Source: BOG-1112 sp964611335
Lineage (GTDB): Bacteria > Bdellovibrionota_B > Oligoflexia > Oligoflexales > Bog-1112
DNA length: 64,000 nt
Assembly: GCA_964611335.1 (NCBI GenBank)
Contig: CAZSXR010000001.1
Coordinates: forward strand, 682,001-746,000
Reading direction: 5' to 3'
Position 1 is the first letter of the stretch; each line of letters begins with the position of its first letter. Under the pieces are notes generated by a model. The model was not told where the DNA came from. It worked only from the letters and a program-made list of their open reading frames with translations, and did no database searches. A program made the translations under genes and the position numbers. This document shows, one piece after another, positions 51,059 to 60,427 of this stretch.

Positions 51059-53482
51059 ATGAGCAAGAACTGGTCGGTCCACAAATTTGGTGGAACAAGT
51101 GTGGCGAATGCAGAACGCATTCGTAAAGTTTCTGAAATCCTGGCATCTGAAAAGGGAGCTTACAAAGCGGTGGTCGTTTCTGCAATGAGTGGAACAACGG
51201 ACCGTTTGATACACTTGACAGAACTTGCTCGCACAGGAAAACAAAGCTATGAGCAAACCCTAGCAGAGATCGAATCGAAGCATGTTTTCGAAATTCAAAC
51301 TTTGTTGAACACTGATTCTGCAAAGAAACTTATAGACATTCTTGCAAGTGACATCAAAACGCTGGGTGAAATACTGCGTGGTGTATTTTTGTCCCGCAGT
51401 CTTTCTCAGGAAATTCAAGATCTGATTTCAGGTTATGGAGAACTTTGGTCAGCCCAAATGCTTACAGAGTTTCTCAATCAGAAGGAGATACAGGCAAGTT
51501 TTCTAGATGCACGCAAAGTTCTTATCGTTCGTCATACAGAATCAGGTGTTTCCGTAGACTGGGAACATTCTAAGAAAGATTTTGAAGCATGGTATGCGGA
51601 ACATGCTCAATATCCCTATGTGGTGATCACAGGTTATGTTGCAAGAAATTTAGCAGGCACACCTACAACTTTAGGAAGAAATGGAAGTGACTACTCTGCC
51701 TCCATCTTTGGAGCCTTATTTAAAGCATCTGAAATCACTATTTGGACCGATGTCAACGGTGTGCTCAGTGCTGACCCTCGCATAGTACCCGATGCGATCG
51801 TTCTCGATTCTATGAGTTATCAGGAAGCAACGGAACTTGCGTATTTCGGTGCAAAAGTTCTGCATCCTTCTACCATGACCCCTGCCATCGCTTTGGAAAT
51901 ACCTATTTTCATACGCAATACTTTTAATCCGCAACACAAAGGAACACGCATCGGGCCTTCTCAAACGGGTTCTGCACACGATGTACGTGCGGTTTCTATC
52001 ATTCAAAACATAGCGTTGATGACCGTCGAAGGAACAGGGATGATCGGTGTTCCTGGTGTTGCTCAAAGTGTTTTTGGTGCACTTAAAAATGTAAACATTT
52101 CCGTTTCTCTCATCTCTCAAGCAAGTTCTGAACAATCTATCTGTTTCACAATTCCCGTTGCGCAAGCTCAGCTCGCTAAATCGACTTTGGAAAAAGTTTT
52201 CTATTTGGAACTTCAAGACAAACGTATCTCTTCCGTCTCTATAGTAGAACCCTGTGGGATTATTGCAGCGGTTGGTGATGCTATGGCCTGTCAACCAGGT
52301 ATGGCTGCTAAATTTTTCGGTGCCCTTGCGCGAGGAGGTATCAACATCCGTGCGATTGCACAGGGCGCTTCCGAACGCAATATTTCCATCGTTATTGACC
52401 AAGTCGATATGCACAGAGCCTTGAGAATAGTACATTCTGCGTTTTTCCTTTCGAAGCAAACTCTCTCTGTTGGGATTTTAGGAATAGGACAGGTTGGTAG
52501 AACTTTACTCAGTCAGTTAAAAACAGAAGCTGCGCATTTGCGTGAAACATGGAACTTGGATCTTAAAATAAGAGCTATTGCGAATTCTAAAAACATGCTG
52601 CTTTCTGATGAAGGAATAGCTCTTGAAAATTGGGAAAGCCTTTTTGAAAAGAATGCAAAAGTTCTTGATGTAAAAACTTTCCTTGATCATTTGAAATCCG
52701 AACACCTTCCTCACTCTGTAATTATCGATTGCACTGCGGATGATAAGGTTTCCAAACGCTATCCCGAATGTTTGGAGCGAGGTATTCACATCATTTCTGC
52801 AAATAAAAAAGCAAACACCGATGATCTTAACTTTTATAAATCTTTACGTGCAGCATGTAAAAAAACAAATACACAGTTTTTATATGAAACGAACGTAGGT
52901 GCGGGTTTGCCCATCATCAACACTTTGCGTGAGCTTGTGCAAACCGGAGATAAGATAGAGAAAGTGGAAGGTATTTTGTCAGGAACTTTATCTTTTCTCT
53001 TTAATAATTTTGATGGGAGTAAAGCTTTCTCCTCTTTAGTAAGCGAAGCTCAAAAATTAGGTTATACAGAACCAGACCCTCGTGAAGACCTATCAGGAAC
53101 GGATGTAGCTCGTAAGTTGGTGATATTGTCTCGTGAAATGGGTTTGCCTGTAGAGTTAAAAGATGTGGAAGTAGAAAATCTCACTCAGTATTCCGATGAA
53201 GACTTTGCAAAAATGTTGGAGAAAGCAAAGAAAGCAAATTCTGTGTTGCGTTATGTAGGCAGCATTGAAGCATCCAAAGTTAAGGTGGGTATAGGTGTGT
53301 ATCCTCTTGGTCATACTTTCTCACGTGTACAGGGGCGAGATAATATCATTGCCTTTCATACTCAACGTTATAGCCCCGAAGCTCTTGTTGTGCAGGGACC
53401 TGGTGCAGGTCCAGCAGTAACTGCAGCGGGTGTTTTTGCAGATCTGCTGCGTCTTGCACATTCTTTCGGAGGAACTTTATGA
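51059..53482 (+). CDS. thrA: Bifunctional aspartate kinase / homoserine dehydrogenase
   Basis: 807 residues. The aspartokinase part opens VHKFGGTSVANAERI and has GRNGSDYSAS and the regulatory ACT region (about 315-455; EGTGMIGVPGVAQSVFGAL). The homoserine dehydrogenase part begins near 465 with VGILGIGQVGRTLL, then ANKKANTDD, YETNVGAGLPIINTL and the catalytic DPREDLSGTDVARKLVIL. It carries out the first and third steps from aspartate to threonine and methionine and is probably feedback-inhibited through the ACT domain. First of the thrABC operon. No thr attenuator leader is visible. Confidence 0.95.
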   Translation: MSKNWSVHKFGGTSVANAERIRKVSEILASEKGAYKAVVVSAMSGTTDRLIHLTELARTGKQSYEQTLAEIESKHVFEIQTLLNTDSAKKLIDILASDIKTLGEILRGVFLSRSLSQEIQDLISGYGELWSAQMLTEFLNQKEIQASFLDARKVLIVRHTESGVSVDWEHSKKDFEAWYAEHAQYPYVVITGYVARNLAGTPTTLGRNGSDYSASIFGALFKASEITIWTDVNGVLSADPRIVPDAIVLDSMSYQEATELAYFGAKVLHPSTMTPAIALEIPIFIRNTFNPQHKGTRIGPSQTGSAHDVRAVSIIQNIALMTVEGTGMIGVPGVAQSVFGALKNVNISVSLISQASSEQSICFTIPVAQAQLAKSTLEKVFYLELQDKRISSVSIVEPCGIIAAVGDAMACQPGMAAKFFGALARGGINIRAIAQGASERNISIVIDQVDMHRALRIVHSAFFLSKQTLSVGILGIGQVGRTLLSQLKTEAAHLRETWNLDLKIRAIANSKNMLLSDEGIALENWESLFEKNAKVLDVKTFLDHLKSEHLPHSVIIDCTADDKVSKRYPECLERGIHIISANKKANTDDLNFYKSLRAACKKTNTQFLYETNVGAGLPIINTLRELVQTGDKIEKVEGILSGTLSFLFNNFDGSKAFSSLVSEAQKLGYTEPDPREDLSGTDVARKLVILSREMGLPVELKDVEVENLTQYSDEDFAKMLEKAKKANSVLRYVGSIEASKVKVGIGVYPLGHTFSRVQGRDNIIAFHTQRYSPEALVVQGPGAGPAVTAAGVFADLLRLAHSFGGTL

Positions 53483-54411
53483 AAAAAAGTGTGAATGTAT
53501 TTGCACCTGCAACCGTTGCAAACGTTGCTGTAGGGTTTGATGTTTTAGGTTTTGCTTTTGACCTCGTTGGGGATCGTGTGAGAGTGGAAAGAGTCGACAG
53601 ACCTTCCGTTGAAATCAAAGCTATCAGTGGATGTGTACCGAATCTTCCTATGCAAGCTGAATTGAATACAGCAACAGTGGGTCTTCTTAAAATGCGCAAA
53701 GATCTCGGATTAAAATTCGGTTTCGATGTGTATATCGAAAAAGGTATTCCCAAAGGCTCAGGAATGGGCGGTTCCGCTTCGTCTGCTGTCGCTTCTGTAT
53801 ATGCAGCAAATCTCCTACTCGATAAGCCCTTATCTCAAGAACTTTTACTGGAGTACGCTCTTGCAGGAGAAGCCGTTGCAAGTGGTGCCGTGCATGCAGA
53901 TAACGTTGCACCTTGTTTGTTCGGTGCCTTGCAGCTTGTTCAATCTGTTGATCCTTTGCGAGTAATCGCACTTCCTGTTCCCGAGAATCTTTACTGTGTT
54001 CTTGTGCATTCCGACACACAGATTGAGACCAAAGAAGCGAGAAAACTTTTGAAGAAAACTTTGTCTTTAGAAACGCATGTCAAACAGTCTGCGTATTTAG
54101 CAAGTTTTGTAGCTTCGTGTTTCAAAAACGATTTGTCTTTGATGAAAAGTTCTCTTGTAGATCTTATTGTGGAAGAACAGAGGGCTCCTTTGATTCCAGG
54201 TTTTTATGAAGTGCAGAAAGCGGCTTTGGAAGAAGGTGCTTTGGCTTGCTCTATTTCAGGATCGGGACCTTCGATGTTTGCTCTTGCTTCGTCGAATCTT
54301 CAAGCTTCGAAAATTCGCAAAGGGATGATGCATGTTTTAGAAGACATGAAAATAAAATCGGAATCATGGGTTGCTCCTGTTTCCACTCTCGGAGCTAGGG
54401 AGATTTTATGA
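53479..54411 (+). CDS. thrB: Homoserine kinase
   Basis: 310 residues, GHMP kinase. N-terminal VNVFAPATVANVAVGFDVLG, the ATP-binding PKGSGMGGSASSAVA and the C-terminal SISGSGPSMFAL are diagnostic. Phosphorylates homoserine for threonine synthesis. Overlaps thrA and thrC by 4 bp on each side (ATGA), so the three genes are translationally coupled. Confidence 0.95.
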   Translation: MKKSVNVFAPATVANVAVGFDVLGFAFDLVGDRVRVERVDRPSVEIKAISGCVPNLPMQAELNTATVGLLKMRKDLGLKFGFDVYIEKGIPKGSGMGGSASSAVASVYAANLLLDKPLSQELLLEYALAGEAVASGAVHADNVAPCLFGALQLVQSVDPLRVIALPVPENLYCVLVHSDTQIETKEARKLLKKTLSLETHVKQSAYLASFVASCFKNDLSLMKSSLVDLIVEEQRAPLIPGFYEVQKAALEEGALACSISGSGPSMFALASSNLQASKIRKGMMHVLEDMKIKSESWVAPVSTLGAREIL

Positions 54412-55664
54412 AATTCAAAAGCACACGAGGGGGAGTCCCGTCTCTCACTTTGTCGCAAGCTATTTTAAATAGCATTGCTTCGGATGGAGGTCTTTTTGTT
54501 CCTGATGTTATTCCTAAAGTGAATGCAAAACTTGCTGATTATCCCCTGTTTGCTGCTCAGGTTTTAAAACCCTGGTTTGTGAACGATAAGCTTTCTCCTC
54601 ATCTTGAAGAGATGTGCCGCAGCGCTTTTAATTTTCCTATTCCCCTGACTTTTTTTAACGATGACACAGCTATGCTGGAGCTTTTCCATGGTCCAACCTC
54701 TGCATTTAAAGATGTCGGTGCTCGTTTTTTAGCAGAGTGTTTCAGTCGTCTTCCCGAAGCAAGGGGTAAAACTATACTTGTTGCAACGTCAGGAGACACA
54801 GGAGGTGCGGTTGCTGCTGCATTTTATAAGAAAGCAGGAATACAAGTTGTAATCCTGTATCCGAAAGGAAAGGTTTCTGAAAGACAGGAAATGCAATTGT
54901 GTGCATGGGGTGAAAATGTTCATGCACTGACTATCAAAGGGGACTTCGATGACTGTCAGCGCATGGTCAAAGCGATGTTGGGTGATGCCCAATACAATCC
55001 CAAATTCCTTTCTGCAAACAGCATCAACATAGGGCGTCTGTTGCCACAGATGGTTTACTATGCCTATGCCAGTGCTTTGTATTTCGAGAAGAAAAAAAGA
55101 AAACCGAGTTTTATAATCCCTACTGGCAATTTGGGAAATGCACTCGCTGCGATGTGGGCGAAGGAAATGGATTTTCCTATTGCGAAAGTTGTACTTGCAA
55201 CCAACAGCAACAGACCTCTTGTGGATTATTTGGAAAGTGGAAAGTGGGAAGCTCACAAAACTATACACACACTTGCCAATGCAATGGATGTGGGAAATCC
55301 GAGCAATGTAGAGAGGCTTTTTGCTCTCTATCCTGATATGCAAAAACTCCGTAAAGAGGTTCAAGCGATTTCCGTTTCCGATTCGGAAATTTCAGAAACC
55401 ATTCGCAACGGTGTGAAAGATTGGAAGACTGTTTTCTGTCCACACACAGCAACAGCGGTTTATGCAAAGCAGAAATTAAAAGTTCACGACACTATACTGG
55501 TTGCAACAGCTCATGCTGCAAAGTTTGAAAGTATAGTAGAACCTTTGATTGGAAAGAAATTGGAAGTGCCTGCTTCCTTGCAAATGATTCTTTCAAGGCC
55601 GAAGGTGAGTACTGAAATGGAAGCGGATCTTGAGAAGTTGAAAAAGTTTTTAATGGGCTTGTGA
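54408..55664 (+). CDS. thrC: Threonine synthase
   Basis: 418 residues, PLP fold type II. The PLP lysine is in HGPTSAFKDVGARF, followed by ATSGDTGGAVAAAF and the phosphate-binding PTGNLGNALAAMWAKEM. Converts O-phosphohomoserine to threonine. Last gene of the operon; converges with the following lipoprotein gene, overlapping by 15 bp. Confidence 0.95.
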   Translation: MKFKSTRGGVPSLTLSQAILNSIASDGGLFVPDVIPKVNAKLADYPLFAAQVLKPWFVNDKLSPHLEEMCRSAFNFPIPLTFFNDDTAMLELFHGPTSAFKDVGARFLAECFSRLPEARGKTILVATSGDTGGAVAAAFYKKAGIQVVILYPKGKVSERQEMQLCAWGENVHALTIKGDFDDCQRMVKAMLGDAQYNPKFLSANSINIGRLLPQMVYYAYASALYFEKKKRKPSFIIPTGNLGNALAAMWAKEMDFPIAKVVLATNSNRPLVDYLESGKWEAHKTIHTLANAMDVGNPSNVERLFALYPDMQKLRKEVQAISVSDSEISETIRNGVKDWKTVFCPHTATAVYAKQKLKVHDTILVATAHAAKFESIVEPLIGKKLEVPASLQMILSRPKVSTEMEADLEKLKKFLMGL

Positions 55665-57389
55665 TCTTTCTGCCCAAGGAGGAATGAGGTATTCATCAGG
55701 ATGAATGCTGTTCAGTCTGTGGATCATCTCTATGCGGTAGTCGTTATAGAGTCCTGGGTTCATACCTCGAATTTGTTCAGGAGAGTATCCTTGTGCGCGC
55801 ATCTCTGTAAACCAAGAGGATGCTACCCCACAGTTGTTGTTTTCTTGTATGAGATTTCTGGCATCTGTAATGGCAAGGTTCGGTGTTAGTGTGGTCCCGA
55901 AGTCTTGAATTCCTGCAAAAAAGATCTGAAAATTTTCACTACCTCTAAACTCTACTCTTCTTTCGTATGTGATGACCCATTGCTTGCTGTTTGTATAGGG
56001 ATTCACTTCTTCGCTTATTGTCCCTCTTATTTCTTGTCCATTACTTGTAACAGTGAATTGATCTCCCCTTCTCTCTATTCTTGAACCTTTAGGAAGATGA
56101 AGTCCTTTTATGATTTCATTGTGAATCTCTTGTTCAGTAGGAGCGTGCTTAAAAGTTATAGAAATATCTTCTGTTTGATGTTGAAGTCGATATTTTTCGT
56201 GAAATAGCTCGCTAAGAGCTTGTTGAATTTGTCTTATCTTGGGGTGGGCTTCTTTCACCAGCTCCGATTCCCAATGCTCAAATATCAGAGTTGGTGGATT
56301 CTCGTTTAGACCCTTTAAATCTACTATAAGCGTTTCCCAGTGATTTCCACTTGTGTTGACATGTAGGGCAATTAACGGTGCTTCCTGTTGACCATATCGA
56401 AAATAATCGTTCATAGCGTCGAATATTACAGATTTAAATTTTACAACATCTTGAGCGCTCAGCTCACTTGCAAGCACACTTGTTTGAGGAACATCCCTAG
56501 CTATCAGTCGAGGACGTCTACCTTCTAGTATTCTATCATATCGAGTTAAATCCTCACTTATGAGAAAGCCATTTCTTGCTTCTGCTATCCCATCGGGCAT
56601 ACGAAGAACAGAGTGGGGACTTACAGGATGAAAAAGTTCAGGATGGTTTGTCATTAATTTTTCGATGTCGTCTATAGATCCATATAGAAGCACTTCTTCT
56701 TTACTTTCTTCTGTTTTTTTGAGCATGGATTCAACGTCACTTCGAGAGAATGTGAAAAATTCTGCATTTGGAAAAGTTTGGTGCAGAGTTGGGTTGACTT
56801 CAATCCGTTCTCCTTGCGGAATTGAGTGCGTGCCTGATTGAGAAGTAGAGCTTGTATGAGGTGTGGGTGTGTGAGGAGAAGTAGGATGAGGAGGTGTATG
56901 CATACTTTCTGTTTTTGGCCTATTTTTACCAACTATTTTTTCTTTTTCTAAACTCGAATTGAAATGATGTCGAGCGAGGCCTATACCCAAAGCTAATGCG
57001 CCTAAAGCTGCGATAGCAGAACCTACACCTATTCCCACATCACGTGCTATGTCTGATTGAGAAGTATCTGCTGGAACGGGTGTGGAAGCTGGTGTTGGTG
57101 TGGGAGTTGAAATGTCTGTAGGAGTAGGAGTAGGAGTAGGAGTAGGAGTAGGAGTAGGAGTAGGAGTAGGAGTAGGTGTAGGTGTTTTGTCATCTGAAAT
57201 GATGATGACTTTATCCACAGCTGTGGGGTCGAATGTTGCAATTTGGTTCTGAGGGGGAGGGGGAGCAACTGTTTGTGGACTTTCTAAAGCTTCTTTCTTC
57301 TGGCCTGCGTCGGTGGAACGTGCATGTGTAGTTTTGCAAGATTCTATTGTGAAACAAACGAAAAAGAAAAATAGAATTCTAAATTCCAT
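55650..57389 (-). CDS. Lipoprotein with membrane segment and possible clan CE (Ulp1/YopJ-like) cysteine peptidase domain
   Basis: 579 residues. Signal peptide with lipid Cys 18 followed by KTTH, a (Thr-Pro)n stalk (about 69-110) from a hexanucleotide repeat, and a glycine/alanine-rich membrane segment (117-138). The large C-terminal part has H350 in GNHWETLIVDL, E371 in TLIFEHWES, Q515 and C520 in QENNNCGVASSWF, the His-acidic-Gln-Cys order of Ulp1/YopJ-type enzymes. The distance from E371 to C520 is about 150 residues, longer than usual, so an inserted domain must be assumed. If real, it would cleave or acylate proteins of a eukaryotic type. Assignment is tentative. Confidence 0.5.
   Translation of the reverse strand: MEFRILFFFFVCFTIESCKTTHARSTDAGQKKEALESPQTVAPPPPQNQIATFDPTAVDKVIIISDDKTPTPTPTPTPTPTPTPTPTPTPTDISTPTPTPASTPVPADTSQSDIARDVGIGVGSAIAALGALALGIGLARHHFNSSLEKEKIVGKNRPKTESMHTPPHPTSPHTPTPHTSSTSQSGTHSIPQGERIEVNPTLHQTFPNAEFFTFSRSDVESMLKKTEESKEEVLLYGSIDDIEKLMTNHPELFHPVSPHSVLRMPDGIAEARNGFLISEDLTRYDRILEGRRPRLIARDVPQTSVLASELSAQDVVKFKSVIFDAMNDYFRYGQQEAPLIALHVNTSGNHWETLIVDLKGLNENPPTLIFEHWESELVKEAHPKIRQIQQALSELFHEKYRLQHQTEDISITFKHAPTEQEIHNEIIKGLHLPKGSRIERRGDQFTVTSNGQEIRGTISEEVNPYTNSKQWVITYERRVEFRGSENFQIFFAGIQDFGTTLTPNLAITDARNLIQENNNCGVASSWFTEMRAQGYSPEQIRGMNPGLYNDYRIEMIHRLNSIHPDEYLIPPWAERSQAH
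57121..57180 (-). repeat. Hexanucleotide repeat coding Thr-Pro stalk
   Basis: Nine perfect GGAGTA units (57121-57174) plus one GGTGTA variant; on the minus strand each gives Thr-Pro. Changes in copy number would lengthen or shorten the stalk without breaking the frame. Confidence 0.95.
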
Positions 57390-57459
57390 TTCTAATCCTC
57401 TTTCAATTGAGAAATTGAATATCTAAATTTAGAATAAACTATTTTTCTTTGTAGGTATG

Positions 57460-57711
57460 CTAAGAATCTTTTTTTGCAGGAGTGGAGGGAGTAGAGGAGC
57501 TGCTTTCTGTGGAAGAACTTGCAGAAGACTTGTTTTTGAAATCCGTGACGTACCAACCACCGCCTTTGAGTGTGAAGCCAGTACTACTCATCAGTTTTTC
57601 GAGCTTACCTGTTTTGCAATGGGGACATTCTGTAGGATAGGGGTCAGAAACCTTCTGCCACGCTTCTGTAATCTTTCCACAACTCTGACATTTGAACTCA
57701 TATATGGGCAT
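57460..57711 (-). CDS. FmdB-family zinc ribbon protein
   Basis: 83 residues opening MPIYEFKCQSCGKITEAWQK with a second pair CPHC at about 29-32: the two CxxC knuckles of the FmdB/CxxC_CxxC_SSSS regulatory-type zinc ribbon. A Ser/Thr-rich tail follows. Such small proteins are widespread; molecular role unclear. Confidence 0.85.
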   Translation of the reverse strand: MPIYEFKCQSCGKITEAWQKVSDPYPTECPHCKTGKLEKLMSSTGFTLKGGGWYVTDFKNKSSASSSTESSSSTPSTPAKKDS

Positions 57712-57745
57712 TTTTTAGTCTCCGAATTTCAAATTTGACCGAGGA

Positions 57746-57818
57746 TAGAATTTAGTACCACCTTACTGAACCCAAATTCTTAAAAAGTTTGGGTTCAGTA
57801 AGGTGGTACTAAATTCTA
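57746..57818. repeat. REP-like hairpin between fmdB-type gene and hsp20
   Basis: Perfect 31-bp arms (57746-57776, 57788-57818) with an 11-nt loop and core CCACCTTACTGAACCCAAA. Outer arm TAGAATTTAGTACC differs from TTTGGTTCC of other copies, with matching changes in the partner arm. It ends 16 bp before the hsp20 stop codon. Confidence 0.92.
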
Positions 57819-57833
57819 ACTTGTCAAGTTCGC

Positions 57834-58280
57834 CTACTTGCGAAAGGGATTAAATCTGCTGAGCAGACTCGCTCTTGAGGATTTATGTTTTTTCGGTATC
57901 CAAATTTTAAGCACGTTTCTTTCATAAAGATAACGGATCTGTTCTTCCACAATCTCTTCAGGAAGTTCCACCGTCTTGTGTATATTTCTTTTCCCATAGA
58001 AGGCAGGGGCAAGAGTATTACGAGTGACCAAGAAGGAAGCTGCGTGAATATGTAGGACCCCTTCACGCATATAGATGCGAATGTCATCCTTTATAAAGCC
58101 AGGAAAATTGACATGGACAAGGTAAGTATCGCGATTTTCATGTAAAAGGAGCTGTTCCCCCCTGTCTTTATTGGGGAAAAGCTTGAGAAGGTCTTTGGGG
58201 TGCCAAGAACCAGGAGGCACCAAAGATACAATATTCATAGCTAGCATACTCCCTAGGCTTGATTTAGAAATTTTCTTCAA
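57834..58280 (-). CDS. Small heat shock protein, Hsp20/alpha-crystallin family
   Basis: 148 residues. The alpha-crystallin domain covers about 48-130: NRDTYLVHVNFPGFIKDDIR, GVLHIHAAS, KTVELPEEI and ERNVLKIWIPK, the last with the I-x-I/V-like strand. An ATP-independent holdase in the cytoplasm. The N-terminal arm is hydrophobic and short. No CIRCE or other heat-shock element was seen upstream. Confidence 0.8.
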   Translation of the reverse strand: MKKISKSSLGSMLAMNIVSLVPPGSWHPKDLLKLFPNKDRGEQLLLHENRDTYLVHVNFPGFIKDDIRIYMREGVLHIHAASFLVTRNTLAPAFYGKRNIHKTVELPEEIVEEQIRYLYERNVLKIWIPKKHKSSRASLLSRFNPFRK

Positions 58281-58611
58281 ATTTCTCTTTTAAATCGCCC
58301 GAATCAATATCCTCTTCTTTTTACAGCAGAAGTTCTGCGGCTGCTGCAAAAGATGTTCTCTCATTAATCATCGCATACTGCGAGAATTTTTTGAGAAGAG
58401 CTTGGGGAATGTGGTTAACATGCTGTAATTAAAGATAAAAGTTAATTTCAGTTCCGAGAGTTTTAATAGATTGAGAGAGCTTAGGTGGACAATTTGTCTG
58501 GGGAACTTAAAAACTCACTTAGCCATCTCTTGCACAGGGTGGCGATATTTGTTATAGCTGACTCTTGAGCTTCACGGTCTAAAGAAAAATATCTGGAAAG
58601 GAATTTAAAAC
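58281..58611. other. 331-bp region without a gene
   Basis: AT-rich, many stops in all frames and no repeat of the REP family. It contains the promoter of the following gene (58530-58558). Nothing else recognised. Confidence 0.6.
58530..58558 (+). promoter_or_regulatory. Putative promoter of the integrase-repeat gene
   Basis: TTGCAC (58530-58535), 17-bp spacer, TATAGC (58553-58558), giving a leader of about 45 nt before the AAGGA site and ATG at 58612. Confidence 0.45.
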
Positions 58612-58965
58612 ATGGCTGAAGTACTGAAACATAATCAAGAAGTTTTTGAAACTTCATTAGCAACGGATGCATTTAGAAAATCAAACGCTGCAGGTGACGA
58701 TGCAAATCCTGAATTGATTAAACCAAAAAAATATCTTTGCTTTGCAGATGCACACAAATTTGCAAAATCTTTGAATTTTAAAACACGTAAAGAATGGCGC
58801 CTTTATGTAAAAGGTGGCATCGTAGACCGTCCACCAAAACCAGAAAATATTCCAGCTCATCCAGACGGAATCTACCGTTTAAAAGGATGGCAAGGTTGGA
58901 AGTTCTGGCTCGGAACAGCAAACCAAGGTTTGAGCCAAGCTCCAAAATCACAAGTATCTCACTAA
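58612..58965 (+). CDS. Stand-alone integrase-repeat (INT_rpt-like) protein
   Basis: 117 residues. The segment from about residue 42 has YLCFADAHKFAKSLNFKTRK, EWRLYVKGG, IPAHPDGIYRLKGWQGWKFWLG, the pattern (FxxAxxFAxSLxLxxxxEW...IPxxPxxxYxxxGWxGWxxWLG) of the repeat found N-terminal to some phage integrases. Here there is a single unit and no recombinase domain. Well-expressed-looking ribosome-binding site AAGGA. Possibly a DNA-binding domestication; function unknown. Confidence 0.6.
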   Translation: MAEVLKHNQEVFETSLATDAFRKSNAAGDDANPELIKPKKYLCFADAHKFAKSLNFKTRKEWRLYVKGGIVDRPPKPENIPAHPDGIYRLKGWQGWKFWLGTANQGLSQAPKSQVSH

Positions 58966-58973
58966 CGAGTATA

Positions 58974-60386
58974 CTAGCCCAATTGTGAGAAGCGAGTGCT
59001 CTGGGTTCTTGAAAGTTCTTCTTGAAGATGGTGATCAAAACGAGATGCAACAAGTCTCACAAGAAGACGACCTAGAACAGAACTCAGAGCAAATCCCTCT
59101 TCGCTCACATTCAAAATCTTTTCTTCAACCAAATCATTCAAATTTCTAATCTCAGTATCAAAATATCTTTTTGTATCTACATTCAATCGTTCACTTAATT
59201 CATTCCAATTCAAAACACCGTAACAGTAAAGTTCCTGAATCAATTCCTGTCGTATGCGATCATCTTCAGACAGTTTCATTCCTTTGCAAAACTTAAGACT
59301 TTGTGAAGAAAGGCTTTCGAGCCATTCTTCACTTGTTTTTTTATTCTGCCAGAAATAAGCACCGGGAATCTGGCTCACTGCAGAAGGTCCCATACCCAGT
59401 ATGGCAAGATTTTTACCAGTCGTCATTCCTTGGAAATTGCGACGCAAGGTTTTGTCCTCGATAGCTTCCGATAGCATCTCCTCTTTTTTTGCAAAGTGAT
59501 CCAAACCGATGAATTCGAACCCATTTTCTGTGAAGGTGTTGAGAGCTGTGAGAAACATTTTAATGTTGTCTGCTTCTGGAGGAAGATGCTCACGACCGAA
59601 AGATTTTTGCCATTTAAAAATTTCAGGAATCATCGCAAGTCTATAGAACGCAATGCGATCGGGGGATAGCTTCAAAGTCTGCTCTAACGTTTTCTGCATG
59701 GATTCCAAAGTTTGAAAAGGCAATCCATAAATCAGGTCGAAATTGATGGAATCAAAATGCAAAGATCTTGCTTCTCTCACAATTTTATCTACGCATTCGT
59801 AAGATTGAATGCGATTCACTGCTTTTTGGACTGTTTCTGAAAAATCTTGAACGCCGAGAGATATACGATTGAATCCATTAGTGCGCAGTGTTTGCAGATG
59901 TTCAAAACTTGTCACACGCGGATCGACTTCGATAGCGATTTCTGCATGTTCTGCAATTTTAAAATGCGAGCGTATAGCTTGCATCAATCTTTGCAACTGT
60001 TCGGGTTTTAAAAAGGTAGGAGTCCCTCCACCGAAATGAATTTGTTCCACAGTATTGTCTTGAACATAGCGTGCATAAATTTGCATTTCACGCACAAAAC
60101 CCTCGACGAGACTTTCGCGAGGGTCCTTTTTTTTCTGACGTTCTTCAGGATAAATTTCTTTAGTGCACGCGCAGTAAAAACACAGCTGACGGCAGAAAGG
60201 TATGTGCAAGTAAAGTGAGAGCGGATGCTTTTGCTCTGCAATTTTAGTGAGCGCTTCATGCACTCCTTCGAAAGGATATGCATCTTGCCAATACGGTGCT
60301 GCGGGATAAGATGTATGCCTAGGAATGTTTAACTTTGCATATTTTAAGTAAATCGCAGTTTCTTGATCCGTCAGTTGGAATTGCAT
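58974..60386 (-). CDS. hemN: Oxygen-independent coproporphyrinogen III oxidase
   Basis: 470 residues. The radical SAM cluster motif is C65-x3-C69-x2-C72-x-C74 (FCRQLCFYCACTK), the CxxxCxxCxC form of genuine HemN rather than HemW. N-terminal IPRHTSYPAAPYW, then IHFGGGTPTFL and the C-terminal HemN domain are present. Converts coproporphyrinogen III to protoporphyrinogen IX without oxygen, for haem synthesis under low oxygen. The di-haem peroxidase encoded nearby would need haem. Confidence 0.93.
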   Translation of the reverse strand: MQFQLTDQETAIYLKYAKLNIPRHTSYPAAPYWQDAYPFEGVHEALTKIAEQKHPLSLYLHIPFCRQLCFYCACTKEIYPEERQKKKDPRESLVEGFVREMQIYARYVQDNTVEQIHFGGGTPTFLKPEQLQRLMQAIRSHFKIAEHAEIAIEVDPRVTSFEHLQTLRTNGFNRISLGVQDFSETVQKAVNRIQSYECVDKIVREARSLHFDSINFDLIYGLPFQTLESMQKTLEQTLKLSPDRIAFYRLAMIPEIFKWQKSFGREHLPPEADNIKMFLTALNTFTENGFEFIGLDHFAKKEEMLSEAIEDKTLRRNFQGMTTGKNLAILGMGPSAVSQIPGAYFWQNKKTSEEWLESLSSQSLKFCKGMKLSEDDRIRQELIQELYCYGVLNWNELSERLNVDTKRYFDTEIRNLNDLVEEKILNVSEEGFALSSVLGRLLVRLVASRFDHHLQEELSRTQSTRFSQLG

Positions 60387-60427
60387 ATGCTCACTTTCTT
60401 AGAAAGATTACGGAAGCTTGGTTTTTA

